From Microbacterium sp. SORGH_AS_0888 (lineage in GTDB: Bacteria; Actinomycetota; Actinomycetes; Actinomycetales; Microbacteriaceae), in contig NZ_JAUTAZ010000001.1 in the NCBI RefSeq assembly GCF_030818905.1, forward strand, positions 62,001-126,000: a DNA stretch of 64,000 nucleotides, read 5' to 3'. Numbering within the stretch: the first letter of the stretch is position 1; each line of letters starts with the position of its first letter. The notes beneath the pieces were generated by a model. That model saw only the letters and a list, made by a program, of their open reading frames with translations. It had not been told where the DNA came from and made no database searches. Both the position numbers and the translations under genes were made by a program. Below are positions 44,409-52,376 of this stretch, piece by piece.

Positions 44409-44828
44409 TCAGGAACCCCGAGGCAGGTAGTTGCCGTCCTCGAGTCCCGCCTCGATCTCGAAGCGGTTGCGCAGCGGGTCGCGCCCGGCCAGCCGATAGA
44501 GCACCGGCATGAGGAAGCCGTAGCGGCGCCACTGCCGTTCGTGCACCGACTCGTGCCGCAGCAGCCGCTCGTCGATCGGGCCGTCGCCCGTGAGGAAGCA
44601 GTGGCCGACGCAGACCCCGCCGCGGGGGAACGCCCAGTTCGGGAGGCCACGGAACACCCAGAGCCGGCCGTGGCGGCGGATGCGGCCCCGGCTGAGGAGC
44701 CCGCCCCACACCCAGCCGACCGCGCAGCCGTAGGCGTACCCCGCGAGGGTGACCCAGTCCGCCACGCGCGCAACCGCTCCCGCCGGCCCCGGCCGCCGGG
44801 AGCGGTCGGCCTGCTCGCGACTAGGCAA
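44409..44828 (-). CDS. Putative HExxH metal-binding protein
   Basis: This 139-residue protein is not a recognised characterised family. It has a weakly hydrophobic segment (about 26-44), a Cys/His-containing stretch (GGVCVGHCFLTG), and the motif LLRHESVHERQW, in which HESVH (92-96) fits the HExxH zinc-peptidase signature. A glutamate at about 126 (EIEAGLEDGNY) could be the third ligand. It overlaps the arginase-like gene by eight bases and is the last gene of the PspA operon. Peptidase activity is only inferred; a structural metal site is possible. Confidence 0.72.
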   Translation of the reverse strand: MPSREQADRSRRPGPAGAVARVADWVTLAGYAYGCAVGWVWGGLLSRGRIRRHGRLWVFRGLPNWAFPRGGVCVGHCFLTGDGPIDERLLRHESVHERQWRRYGFLMPVLYRLAGRDPLRNRFEIEAGLEDGNYLPRGS

Positions 44829-45642
44829 GAGCGCCCACCAGACGCAGCAGGATCCCGAGGTCGTCCGCGGCGGCCGCTGCCGACGCGGGAGCGAACTCGG
44901 TGAGGGAGGCGCCGGCGAGCGGGACCTCGGCTCGCAGCCGGGCGAGCGCCGCGAGCAGATCCGGGAGGTGCACGCCGAACGGCACGGCAGAGGTCACCCC
45001 CGGCATCTCGCTCGGATCCAGCACGTCCACGTCCACGTGCACGTAGACCGCGTCCGCCGTCGTCGCCCGCACCGCCGCGGCGATCGCGTCCGGGTCCGCG
45101 AGCGCCTCGACCGGCACCGAGCGGATGCCGTAGCCCTCGATGTAGCCGAGCTCGTCCTCGTCGGCGGCCCGTGCGCCGACGAGGACGATGTCGGCGGGGA
45201 CGATCGTCCCCGGACGCAGCCGCAGGCCGTCCGGAGCCTCGCCCACGATGGCGCGGAGCGCGACGTCCGCGAACGCGGTCGCTGAGGCCAGAAGGGGCGA
45301 GTGCAGGGTCGGCCGGGCGCTGGCCCACACGACCGCGAGTCGCAGGGCGCGCGAGGCGGCGTGACCGACGGCCCCGACCGAGACCGAGGCGTCGCCGCCG
45401 ACGACGAGCGCGGGCTCGTCGATCCCGGCCAGCGCGGCGTCGAGCGCCCGCCGCACCTGCAGCAGGGCGCTCGCGCGCCACACGGTCGTCCCCAGGGCAT
45501 CGCCGGCCTCGAGCGGCACCTCCACGCGCGAGCACGCCGATCGCGGCAGGTCGCCGGCGATGGCCTCCGCGCCGTCGATGAGCTGCATGGCGCGTGAGGA
45601 CGCCGAGCCCTGCCACTGCGGGACGACGACGAACCGGGTCAT
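44821..45642 (-). CDS. Arginase-fold protein with degraded metal site (predicted pseudoenzyme)
   Basis: This 273-residue protein has the arginase/agmatinase fold signature but lost metal ligands. GGDHS reads GGDAS (82-86), and the second motif, usually DAHxD, reads SARPT within WASARPTLHSP (106-116), so four of six ligands are replaced (A85, S108, R110, T112). The third motif, HVDVDVLDP (202-210), keeps both aspartates, and the late TEF is present. Hydrolysis of guanidino substrates is therefore unlikely. It lies four bases after pspA and overlaps the next gene, so it is translated with them. Confidence 0.85.
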   Translation of the reverse strand: MTRFVVVPQWQGSASSRAMQLIDGAEAIAGDLPRSACSRVEVPLEAGDALGTTVWRASALLQVRRALDAALAGIDEPALVVGGDASVSVGAVGHAASRALRLAVVWASARPTLHSPLLASATAFADVALRAIVGEAPDGLRLRPGTIVPADIVLVGARAADEDELGYIEGYGIRSVPVEALADPDAIAAAVRATTADAVYVHVDVDVLDPSEMPGVTSAVPFGVHLPDLLAALARLRAEVPLAGASLTEFAPASAAAAADDLGILLRLVGALA

Positions 45643-45646
45643 CGCG

Positions 45647-46438
45647 TCACTGCTGGGTGTGACCCGGCAGAGCCTGCGGCTCCGCGACCTGGGGTGCCGC
45701 GCCCGCCCCGAGTGCGCCCTGCGGCGACCCGCCGGCCTTCAGCGCCGCCAGCCGAGCCTCGACCTCGGTGAGCTCGCCGAGGTCCTCCAGCGACTCGAAC
45801 TGTGCGTCGAGGCTGGATGCCGCCAGCTCCGCCTTGCCGGCGGCCAGCGCCTCCTGACGACGGATCTTGTCCTCGAACCGGCCGATCTCGCTCGTGGGGT
45901 CGAGGACGTTGACGCTCTTGATCGCGTCGTGCACCTTGTTCTGCGCCTCGGCGACCTTGGCCCGCGCAAGCAGCTCGCTGCGCTTGGCGCGCAGCTGCTC
46001 GAGCTTCTGCTTCATGCCGTTGAGGCCGTCCTTGAGCTTGTCGACGACCTCGGTCTGCGCCGCGATCTGCGGCTCCGCGGCCTTGGCCTGGCTCTCCTCG
46101 GAGAGCTGACGCTGCAGGGCGATCTTGGCGAGCCCGTCGAACTTGTCGGCTCCCGCGACATCCCCGGCGGCCCGCAGCTCGTCGCCCTTGCGGCTCGCGG
46201 CCAGCGCCTTGCTGCCCCACTCGGCCGCCGCCTGCACGTCCTCCTGGTGGTCGCGCTCGAGCAGCCGGAGGTTGCCGATCGTCTCGGCGATGGCGGCTTC
46301 GGCGTCCGCGATGTTGTTGGTGTAGTCGCGCACCAGCTGATCGAGCATCTTCTGCGGGTCCTCCGCCGCGTCGATCATGGCGTTGATGTTGGCGCGGACG
46401 AGGGTCGAGATGCGTCCGAAGATGGACTGCTTGGCCAT
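45647..46438 (-). CDS. pspA: PspA/IM30 family membrane-stress protein
   Basis: PspA-like proteins assemble as ESCRT-III-like polymers that protect a stressed membrane. This 263-residue protein is almost entirely helical coiled coil, with the N-terminal amphipathic start MAKQSIFGRISTLVRANINAMIDAAEDP, the characteristic MLDQLVRDYTNNIADAEAAIAETI helix and repeated Glu/Lys/Ala heptads up to about residue 235, then a disordered Pro/Gly tail. GGAAG lies upstream of ATG 46438. It follows the TPM-domain gene and starts a tight run of three genes. Confidence 0.93.
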   Translation of the reverse strand: MAKQSIFGRISTLVRANINAMIDAAEDPQKMLDQLVRDYTNNIADAEAAIAETIGNLRLLERDHQEDVQAAAEWGSKALAASRKGDELRAAGDVAGADKFDGLAKIALQRQLSEESQAKAAEPQIAAQTEVVDKLKDGLNGMKQKLEQLRAKRSELLARAKVAEAQNKVHDAIKSVNVLDPTSEIGRFEDKIRRQEALAAGKAELAASSLDAQFESLEDLGELTEVEARLAALKAGGSPQGALGAGAAPQVAEPQALPGHTQQ

Positions 46439-46483
46439 CGTGCTTCCTTTCGTTGTGGTCGTGATGAGAAGTCGTGATCCCGC

Positions 46484-48415
46484 TCAGAAGCGGCCGCCGC
46501 CGCCCCCGCGGTTGCCGCCGCCGAAGCCGCCCCCACCGCCGCCGCCGAAGCCCCCGCCGCCGAAGCCGCCGCCGAAGCCCCCGCCTCCGCCGAAGCCGCC
46601 CCCTCCGAAACCGCGGTGACCGCCTCCGCCCAGCAGGCTGCCGATGAGGATGCCGCCGAGCATGGCGCCGGAGCTGTTCCCGCCTCCGGGCGAGCCGAAG
46701 GCGCCGACATCCGTCTGCGCGCTGCGCAGCGCATCCGTGGCGAGCTGATCGGCGCGTCCGGCTGCGGCGAGCGCCTGCTCGGGATCGGTCAGCGCCCGGG
46801 CCTGGGCGAGCACCGACTGCGCCTCGGCGAAGCGGGTGCGTGCGGTCGCCCCGACCGCGCCGCGGCGCGTCGCGATGAAATCAGCCGCGGTGGCGACCGC
46901 CGCGTCCGCGTGGGAGAGCGCGGCGGGCAGCAGCTGTCGTGCGCGCTCGGCGCGTGCCGCGGCGTCACGGGCCTCTGCCAGCGCGGCGTCCAGCTGCGTG
47001 TCGGCCGACTGGAGCGCGGCGACGGCGGCGAGCGGGTCGGCGGAGGCGTCCTGGCCGAGGGCCGCCTGCGCGGCGGCGACCGCAGCGGCCACGCGTCCGT
47101 CGGGGTCGGGCAGCGCGCCCGCGGCGGCCACCTCTGCGCGTACCTCCGCGATGAGGGCCGGGAGCTGTGCTGCGGCCTCCTGCAGGTGGGCGCCGAGCGT
47201 CGTGATCGCCTGCGTGAGCTGCTCGGCCTGTGCGAGCGACTGCTCGGCGCCGCGCAGCGCGACGGCGGCAGGACCTGTCCGTCCGGCCGCGAGCTCCTCG
47301 CGTGCGGCCGCGAGCCGCTCGTCGGCGAAGCCGAGACGGCTCTCGGCCTGCGCCGGGTTGTCGGCGACGGCTGCGAGCGCGCCCGCGGAGGAGGATGCGG
47401 CGAGCCGCCGGTACTCCGCGGGGGCCGCGGCGACGAGCGTCGCCGTCCGGGTTCGCTGCGCCGACAGGCGCTCGAGCGCTGCCGGGGCCTCCTTCTCGAG
47501 AGCTCGGAGCTCCTCGAACGCCGCGGACTTCTCGGCGAGCCGCCGTTGCGCGGACTCCGCGAGCTCGATGGTCTGGGTGTGCCAGGCTCGCCGCTGCTCG
47601 TCGGTGTCCGGGATCTCGTCGTCGAGCTGCTGCCGGATGTGGAACGCCTGCTCGAGCTCCTGCTGCGCCGTCGCGATCGCCGCGCGGAACTCCGATGTCG
47701 TCGACTCGCCGAACTGGGCGGCCGCGAAGTCGAGCTCCTGCTGCGCGGTCCGGACCGCGTCGTCCGCCTGCACGAGGGCGACGCCCGCGCGCTGCGCCAG
47801 CGTCGCGAGGGACTCGGCGGCCGCCCGTGCCCGAGCGCGGCGCCGGCGTGCGCCGAGCAGCACGAGGACGAGGACCAGCACGACGCCGGCACCCGCGAGG
47901 GTGCCGACCACGATCCAGGCGGTCCGGGCTGCGCGCGGATCACCGTTCACCGCGATGGTCATGCCCTCCGCCGCCCCGTCGACCGCGCCCGCCCAGTCGC
48001 TGCGGGTGAGGGCGGGCTCGATGTCGTCGCGGCGGATCGTGGCGAGCTTCGCTGCGCTGAGGGTGTCGAGGTCTCCGTCCAGCCAGTACTGGCGGCCGTC
48101 CGTGGCCACCGCGAGCAGGAAGTCCTGCGAGCCGAGGCCGTTCTGCCGGGAGACCTGGGTGGTCCAGCCCTCGGCATCGGCAGGGCCGGTGAAATCTTCC
48201 ACGAACACGACCCACAGGTCGATGCCGGTCTCGGTCTTGAGGCGGCCGAGCCGCTCCTCGGCCGCCTGCGCCTGGGCGGGGGAGAGCGCGTCCGCCTCGT
48301 CGACCACGTGCCCGGCGCCGAGCGTGACCGGCGGTGTGGAGAAGGCCGGCGCGGCGACCGCGAGGCTCGCCGCGATCCCGATCGCCGCCGCGAGTCCGAG
48401 AGCTCGACGCCGCAT
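46484..48415 (-). CDS. TPM-domain membrane protein with coiled coil and Gly-rich tail
   Basis: This 643-residue protein has a signal peptide (ALGLAAAIGIAASLAVAAPAFS), an extracytoplasmic TPM (Psb32-like) domain (about 30-150: VVDEADALSPAQAQAAEERLGRL, DLWVVFVEDFTG), one membrane segment (about 168-188) and a long cytoplasmic coiled-coil region (about 195-590). It ends in a Gly/Phe-rich tail of about forty residues. TPM proteins are linked to membrane quality control, and Psb32 relatives and PspA/Vipp1 relatives co-occur. GAAGGAGG precedes ATG 48415. It is the first gene of the PspA operon, 45 bp before pspA. Confidence 0.88.
   Translation of the reverse strand: MRRRALGLAAAIGIAASLAVAAPAFSTPPVTLGAGHVVDEADALSPAQAQAAEERLGRLKTETGIDLWVVFVEDFTGPADAEGWTTQVSRQNGLGSQDFLLAVATDGRQYWLDGDLDTLSAAKLATIRRDDIEPALTRSDWAGAVDGAAEGMTIAVNGDPRAARTAWIVVGTLAGAGVVLVLVLVLLGARRRRARARAAAESLATLAQRAGVALVQADDAVRTAQQELDFAAAQFGESTTSEFRAAIATAQQELEQAFHIRQQLDDEIPDTDEQRRAWHTQTIELAESAQRRLAEKSAAFEELRALEKEAPAALERLSAQRTRTATLVAAAPAEYRRLAASSSAGALAAVADNPAQAESRLGFADERLAAAREELAAGRTGPAAVALRGAEQSLAQAEQLTQAITTLGAHLQEAAAQLPALIAEVRAEVAAAGALPDPDGRVAAAVAAAQAALGQDASADPLAAVAALQSADTQLDAALAEARDAAARAERARQLLPAALSHADAAVATAADFIATRRGAVGATARTRFAEAQSVLAQARALTDPEQALAAAGRADQLATDALRSAQTDVGAFGSPGGGNSSGAMLGGILIGSLLGGGGHRGFGGGGFGGGGGFGGGFGGGGFGGGGGGGFGGGNRGGGGGRF
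46490..46615 (-). repeat. Low-complexity GGC/GGG codon tract encoding the Gly-rich tail
   Basis: The 3' end of the TPM gene consists of near-perfect short repeats around CCGCCGAAGCC (plus-strand reading), encoding GFGGG-type units. Slippage or recombination there could vary the tail length. Confidence 0.6.
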
Positions 48416-48602
48416 CGATCTCCTCCTTCGGGGGTGGTCCGCAGCCTGTGTCGAGTCTATGCGTGGCGGCTTGGCAAGTGCCATGAATGGCCGGCACCGG
48501 GCTCGGCCGGTCGGCTCCATGGGCCCGCGCGGCGGCGATGGCGGGTCGCTCCCGGCCGCGGCAGGCCCCGGCGGCTACGCTTGCCGACCCGGGAGGGTCA
48601 CC

Positions 48603-49436
48603 ATGGACGATCGATACGGGGCCGATGTGCTCGCGCCCGGCTGGAAGGAGCGCGGGCGTCGCGAGCTCGCGCGTGTCCCCGCTCGTCGCGACACGGTCGT
48701 CGAGGTCGCCGCCGACGGCTTCTGCGGCGCGGTCACGCGCGTCTCGGAGGGGCTCGTCGAGCTCGAGGACCGCCACGGCCGACGGCGCAGCTTCCCGCTC
48801 GGAGCGGGCTTCCTGGTCGACGGTGCCGACGTCGTGCTCGTCGCTCCGGCAGTGGAGACGTCGTCCGCGCCGCGCCGCACGGCCTCCGGCTCGTTCGCAC
48901 CCGCCGACACCCGTGCGCGCATCGCCCGGCCCAGCCGCATCCTCGTCGAGGGACGTCACGACGCGGAGCTCGTCGAGAAGGTCTGGGGCGACGACCTGCG
49001 GGCCGAGGGGGTCGTCGTGGAGTACCTCCAGGGCGTCGATCTGCTGGCCGACCTGCTGGATGCGGAGCCGCCGGGCGCGGACCGCCGCTACGGCGTGCTG
49101 GTCGACCACCTCGTGCCGGGATCCAAGGAGGAGCGGATCGCCCGCGGGATCGAGCGCGGACCGCACGGCGCGCACCTGAGGATCGTCGGACACCCCTACG
49201 TCGACGTGTGGCAGTGCGTGACGCCGCAGGCGCTCGGCATTCCGCGGTGGCCCGAGATCCCGCGCGGCATCGAGTGGAAGGCGGGCGTCTGCCGGGCCTT
49301 CGGCTGGCCCGCGCGCGACCAGGCCGACATCGCCCACGCCTGGCAGCGGATCCTCTCGCGCGTCCACAGCTACCGCGACCTGGAGCCGGCGCTGCTCGGT
49401 CGGGTCGAGGAGCTCATCGACTTCGTGACCGCGTGA
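48603..49436 (+). CDS. DUF3097 family protein
   Basis: This 277-residue protein belongs to the actinobacterial DUF3097 family of unknown function. The N-terminal part (about 1-90) is a small beta-rich domain (GFCGAVTRVSEGLVELEDRHGRRRSFPL). The larger C-terminal part starts at ARIARPSRILVEGRHDAELVEKVWGDDLRAEGVVVEYLQGVD, a stretch resembling TOPRIM-type VEG..DA...K motifs, with DHL and HPYVDVWQ as later acidic sites. A TOPRIM-like nuclease role is possible but unproven. GGGAGG before ATG 48603 is the ribosome site. No operon partner is obvious. Confidence 0.85.
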   Translation: MDDRYGADVLAPGWKERGRRELARVPARRDTVVEVAADGFCGAVTRVSEGLVELEDRHGRRRSFPLGAGFLVDGADVVLVAPAVETSSAPRRTASGSFAPADTRARIARPSRILVEGRHDAELVEKVWGDDLRAEGVVVEYLQGVDLLADLLDAEPPGADRRYGVLVDHLVPGSKEERIARGIERGPHGAHLRIVGHPYVDVWQCVTPQALGIPRWPEIPRGIEWKAGVCRAFGWPARDQADIAHAWQRILSRVHSYRDLEPALLGRVEELIDFVTA

Positions 49437-49446
49437 GCGTGCTGGG

Positions 49447-49452
49447 TAGCCT
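49447..49452 (+). promoter_or_regulatory. -10 element TAGCCT of trmB
   Basis: TAGCCT ends six bases before GTG 49459. The intervening GGGGGA could alternatively serve as a ribosome site from a longer transcript. Confidence 0.5.
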
Positions 49453-49458
49453 GGGGGA

Positions 49459-50187
49459 GTGACCGACTCCGCGCCTCCCGGCTTCCGCGACCGCCCCGTC
49501 TCGTTCGTCCGCCGCAGCGGCCGGATGTCGGAGGCGCAGGAGCGGGCGTGGAACGAGCTCGGCGAGCGCTATCTGCTCCCGGTCCCCCGGGACGCGGCCG
49601 CCACCAGCGTCGCCCGCGATGCGCGGATCGACCCGGCGGTCGTGTGGGGGAGGCGGGCGCCCCTGATCGTCGAGATCGGTTCCGGCCAGGGGCACGCGAT
49701 CGTCCACGCCGCCGGGCTGCGTCCCGACCACGACTTCCTGGCGGTGGAGGTGTTCCGCGCGGGTCTCGCGCGCACGATGCTGGATGCGGACCGCGCGGGC
49801 ATCGCGAATCTGCGCCTCGTCGAGGCGAACGCGCCCGAGGTGCTGGAGCACCTCCTGCCGGCGGCCGCTATCGCCGAGCTGTGGGTCTTCTTCCCCGACC
49901 CGTGGCATAAGAAGCGGCACACCAAGCGCCGCCTCGTGCAGCCCGAGTTCGCCCGCACGGCCGGGCGTGCCCTGCGTCCGGGCGGCGTGCTGCGCCTCGC
50001 CACGGACTGGGAGGAGTACGCCGTGCAGATGCGCGATGTGCTCGACGCCGACGCGAGCTTCGTCCGCGACTTCGACGGGGAGTGGGCCGAGCGGTTCGAC
50101 GGACGCGTGCAGACCGCGTTCGAGCGCAAGGGCGCCCGCGCCGGTCGCAGCATCCGCGATCTCGCCTACCGTCGTCCCGCGGGCTGA
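49459..50187 (+). CDS. trmB: tRNA (guanine-N7-)-methyltransferase
   Basis: TrmB methylates G46 in the variable loop of tRNAs, using SAM. The 242-residue enzyme has the SAM motif LIVEIGSGQGHAIVHAA, the AVEVFRAGLARTM region, NAPEVL, the tRNA-binding VFFPDPWHKKRHTKRRLVQPEF signature and the final TAFERKG...IRDLAYRR. The N-terminal 50 residues include a conserved FVRRSGRMSEAQERAW segment. It is preceded by the DUF3097 gene at a 22-bp gap. Confidence 0.95.
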   Translation: MTDSAPPGFRDRPVSFVRRSGRMSEAQERAWNELGERYLLPVPRDAAATSVARDARIDPAVVWGRRAPLIVEIGSGQGHAIVHAAGLRPDHDFLAVEVFRAGLARTMLDADRAGIANLRLVEANAPEVLEHLLPAAAIAELWVFFPDPWHKKRHTKRRLVQPEFARTAGRALRPGGVLRLATDWEEYAVQMRDVLDADASFVRDFDGEWAERFDGRVQTAFERKGARAGRSIRDLAYRRPAG

Positions 50188-50342
50188 GCGCGATCGCGGC
50201 GGTGCCTTGACCACGACGCTGTGCAGAGCCTGAGCGAGAATCGCCCGCCATCGGCCATGATGGATCGCGGTGCGTTCGCGCGCCGTCACGCTACGACCGC
50301 CTTCGGTCGCCGACAGTCGCCGCCGAGCGGGGAGGGAGTCTC

Positions 50343-51647
50343 GTGAGCCGGTCCGGCATCGCACACGGATCCGCCGTCGTGGATGCGCCGGTGCGCCCGG
50401 CCTGGCCGCGCCGCACGGCGCGGCGCGCGTGGGCCGGGGTGAAGGACTGGGTCGGCGACGCCGTGCAGACGGACCCCGGCATCCGCCGTCCGTCCCGGCG
50501 TGACCTCGGCGCCGTGACGCTCCTCTGGGGCATCGGGCGCCTCGTGAACGTCCTGCTGCTCGGCGGCTGGTACCTCGTCTCCAAGGCGGCGAACTGGGGC
50601 TTCGGCGCGCCCGGCTATCCCGCGAAGGACTTCCTGTCGTTCCTCACCGACTGGGATGCCGACCGCTACGGGCGGATCGCCGAGATCGGCTATCCGCCGA
50701 ACCTGCCGCTGGACATGTACGGCGACGTCGAGCCCAACGACTGGGCCTTCCTGCCGGTGTTCCCGTTCCTCGAGCGCACGGTCGCCGGCGCGACGGGGAT
50801 GAGCTGGCAGCTGGCGGGCGTGCTCCTCAGCATCCTGTTCAGTCTCGGTGCGACGATCGTGCTGTTCCTGCTGCTGCGCGCGGTCACCAAGCCCGGCGCG
50901 GCGTGGTGGGCGACCGTGCTGTTCACCTTCGGACCGCTCTCGTTCATCTTCGTCATCGCCTACGCCGAGTCGCTGTTCCTGTTCCTGCTGTTCGCGGCGC
51001 TCCTGCTGGCGGTGCGCCGCCGGTACGTGTGGACCCTGGTCATCGGCGTCGTGTGCGCGTACACCCGCCCGGGCGTGCTGGCGCTGGCCCTGGCGCTGGG
51101 GATCGTTTTCCTCGTGCGGTGGGCCCGTCGTCGCAGCGACCCGTTCCCGCTCAGGGAACGTCTGCGGCTGTGCGCGGCCGGACTGGTGATCGCGGCGGCG
51201 GGCCTGTCGTGGTCGTGGATCGCCGACACCGTCACGCGCACCCCGCACGCCTACATCCTCACCGAGACCGCATGGTGGACGCCCCTGATCGGGACCGGCG
51301 AGTTCGTGCCGCTGACCCCCTGGTTCCGGTTCGCGGGCATGTACCTCGGCATCCTCGGCATCGTCCTGGTCCTGGCGATCATGATCGGGTTCTTCTGCTG
51401 GATGTGGTCGACCCCGGTGCGTCGGCTGGGTCTCGTGGTCGCCGCCTTCGGCCTCAGCTACGGGCTGTACCTGTTCGGCGTCTTCCTGCCGCAGCAGAGC
51501 CTGTTCCGGCTCATGCTGCCGATGGCGCCGCTCCTCGGCGACGAGCGCCTCTCCCGCACCCGGCGTCGGCGTGCCGTCACCCTCGGGGGAGCGCTCGTGC
51601 TGCAGGTCGCGGCGGTGCTGCTGCTGTGGACGATCGGCTATCCGTGA
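50343..51647 (+). CDS. PIG-V-like membrane mannosyltransferase
   Basis: This 434-residue protein has a cytoplasmic N-terminal region of about 55 residues and around ten hydrophobic segments. The first external loop carries WDADRYGRIAEIGYP, the WDxxxY-type catalytic loop of PIG-V/GT-C enzymes, and AFLPVFPFLERTV is the second family landmark. Actinobacterial PIG-V-like proteins use polyprenol-phosphate-mannose to glycosylate envelope proteins or glycolipids. GTG 50343 follows GGGAGGGAG. It stands alone, with 155 bp of intergenic DNA upstream. The acceptor is unknown. Confidence 0.82.
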   Translation: MSRSGIAHGSAVVDAPVRPAWPRRTARRAWAGVKDWVGDAVQTDPGIRRPSRRDLGAVTLLWGIGRLVNVLLLGGWYLVSKAANWGFGAPGYPAKDFLSFLTDWDADRYGRIAEIGYPPNLPLDMYGDVEPNDWAFLPVFPFLERTVAGATGMSWQLAGVLLSILFSLGATIVLFLLLRAVTKPGAAWWATVLFTFGPLSFIFVIAYAESLFLFLLFAALLLAVRRRYVWTLVIGVVCAYTRPGVLALALALGIVFLVRWARRRSDPFPLRERLRLCAAGLVIAAAGLSWSWIADTVTRTPHAYILTETAWWTPLIGTGEFVPLTPWFRFAGMYLGILGIVLVLAIMIGFFCWMWSTPVRRLGLVVAAFGLSYGLYLFGVFLPQQSLFRLMLPMAPLLGDERLSRTRRRRAVTLGGALVLQVAAVLLLWTIGYP

Positions 51648-51682
51648 TCCCTCCCGGGTCGGTCGTCGCGCCGCGCGGATGA

Positions 51683-51688
51683 TAGGCT
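51683..51688 (+). promoter_or_regulatory. -10 element TAGGCT of tRNA-Arg
   Basis: TAGGCT lies ten bases before the 5' end of the tRNA, consistent with a short 5' leader removed by RNase P. Confidence 0.55.
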
Positions 51689-51698
51689 CGATCGGTAC

Positions 51699-51771
51699 GC
51701 CTCCGTAGCTCAGGGGATAGAGCGTTGGTTTCCGGTACCAAAAGTCGGGGGTTCGAATCCCTCCGGGGGCA
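51699..51771 (+). tRNA. tRNA-Arg (anticodon CCG)
   Basis: A 73-nt cloverleaf fits well: acceptor GCCTCCG/CGGGGGC with discriminator A, D-arm GCTC...GAGC, anticodon stem TTGGT/ACCAA around loop TTCCGGT (anticodon CCG), and T-arm with loop TTCGAAT. It reads CGG codons. CCA is not encoded, so it is added after transcription. Confidence 0.96.
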
Positions 51772-51780
51772 CGGCGTACG

Positions 51781-51813
51781 GGCCCGGACTTCTCAGGAAG
51801 TCCGGGCCTTCTT
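51781..51813 (+). terminator. Intrinsic terminator after tRNA-Arg
   Basis: Perfect 12-bp arms GGCCCGGACTTC (51781-51792) and GAAGTCCGGGCC (51797-51808) flank the loop TCAG, followed by TTCTT. The loop contains the stop codon of the opposing gene, whose last codons form part of the stem. Confidence 0.85.
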
Positions 51814-52290
51814 GCTCGATCTGCGGCGCGGGATCGCGAGCCACATGACGGCGACCCCGACGAGGGAGACGCCCAGCGCCACGATCCCCGCCGCGCGGTC
51901 CGTCGTGACGCCGAACACGAACCCGATGACGCCGGCGACGAGCACGGAGACGATCGCCAGCATGGCCAGCAACAGGCGATCGCCGAGTCGTACGAGCCGC
52001 TCCTTCTGGCGGTCGCGGAACAGGCGCCGGTGCAGGACCACCGGTATCAGGCCGATGAGCGCGGCGGCGCCCGCCAGGCTCACGAGGCACAGGTAGAACG
52101 CCCGCTCGGGCACCGGGAGCTCGGCGAACGTGGGCTGGAAGGCGACGGCGAGCAGGAAGCCCGAGAGGATCTGCGTCCCGGTCTGGACGGCGCGCAGCTC
52201 CTGCAGGATCTCGGACCAGTTGCGGTCGGAGCGCTCGTCGGCGGTCTCGTCGCGACCGTCGTCGACGGCATCGTCCGTCATCCCGACCAT
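51793..52290 (-). CDS. DUF6328-like membrane protein
   Basis: This 165-residue protein has a cytoplasmic acidic N-terminus (TDDAVDDGRDETADERSDRNWSEILQELRAVQTGTQILSGFLLAVAFQPTF) and four hydrophobic segments, ending in a basic tail (RRRSSKKARTS). The wording RNWSEILQELRAVQTGTQILSGFLLAVAFQPTF matches the actinobacterial DUF6328 family, whose function is unknown. The last codons form part of a transcription terminator hairpin. The ATG at 52290 or 52281 may be used; 52290 was chosen as the first with G-rich upstream sequence. It is divergent from the MarR gene. Confidence 0.82.
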   Translation of the reverse strand: MVGMTDDAVDDGRDETADERSDRNWSEILQELRAVQTGTQILSGFLLAVAFQPTFAELPVPERAFYLCLVSLAGAAALIGLIPVVLHRRLFRDRQKERLVRLGDRLLLAMLAIVSVLVAGVIGFVFGVTTDRAAGIVALGVSLVGVAVMWLAIPRRRSSKKARTS

Positions 52291-52332
52291 GGCAGCCCCC
52301 GTCGTCGTCGCACTCGCTGTGCCGTTCGAGCG

Positions 52333-52338
52333 TAGAAT
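52333..52338 (+). promoter_or_regulatory. -10 element TAGAAT upstream of the MarR gene
   Basis: TAGAAT lies 38 bases before ATG 52377, giving a leader with a GGGGAAG ribosome site. Confidence 0.45.
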
Positions 52339-52376
52339 CCCTTCGCGACCGTCCGCCAGTGCACCCAGGGGAAGAC

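Noticed and set aside
51699-51771. tRNA-Arg as an integration site
   Set aside because: No integrase gene and no direct repeat of the tRNA 3' end were seen; housekeeping-type genes flank it.
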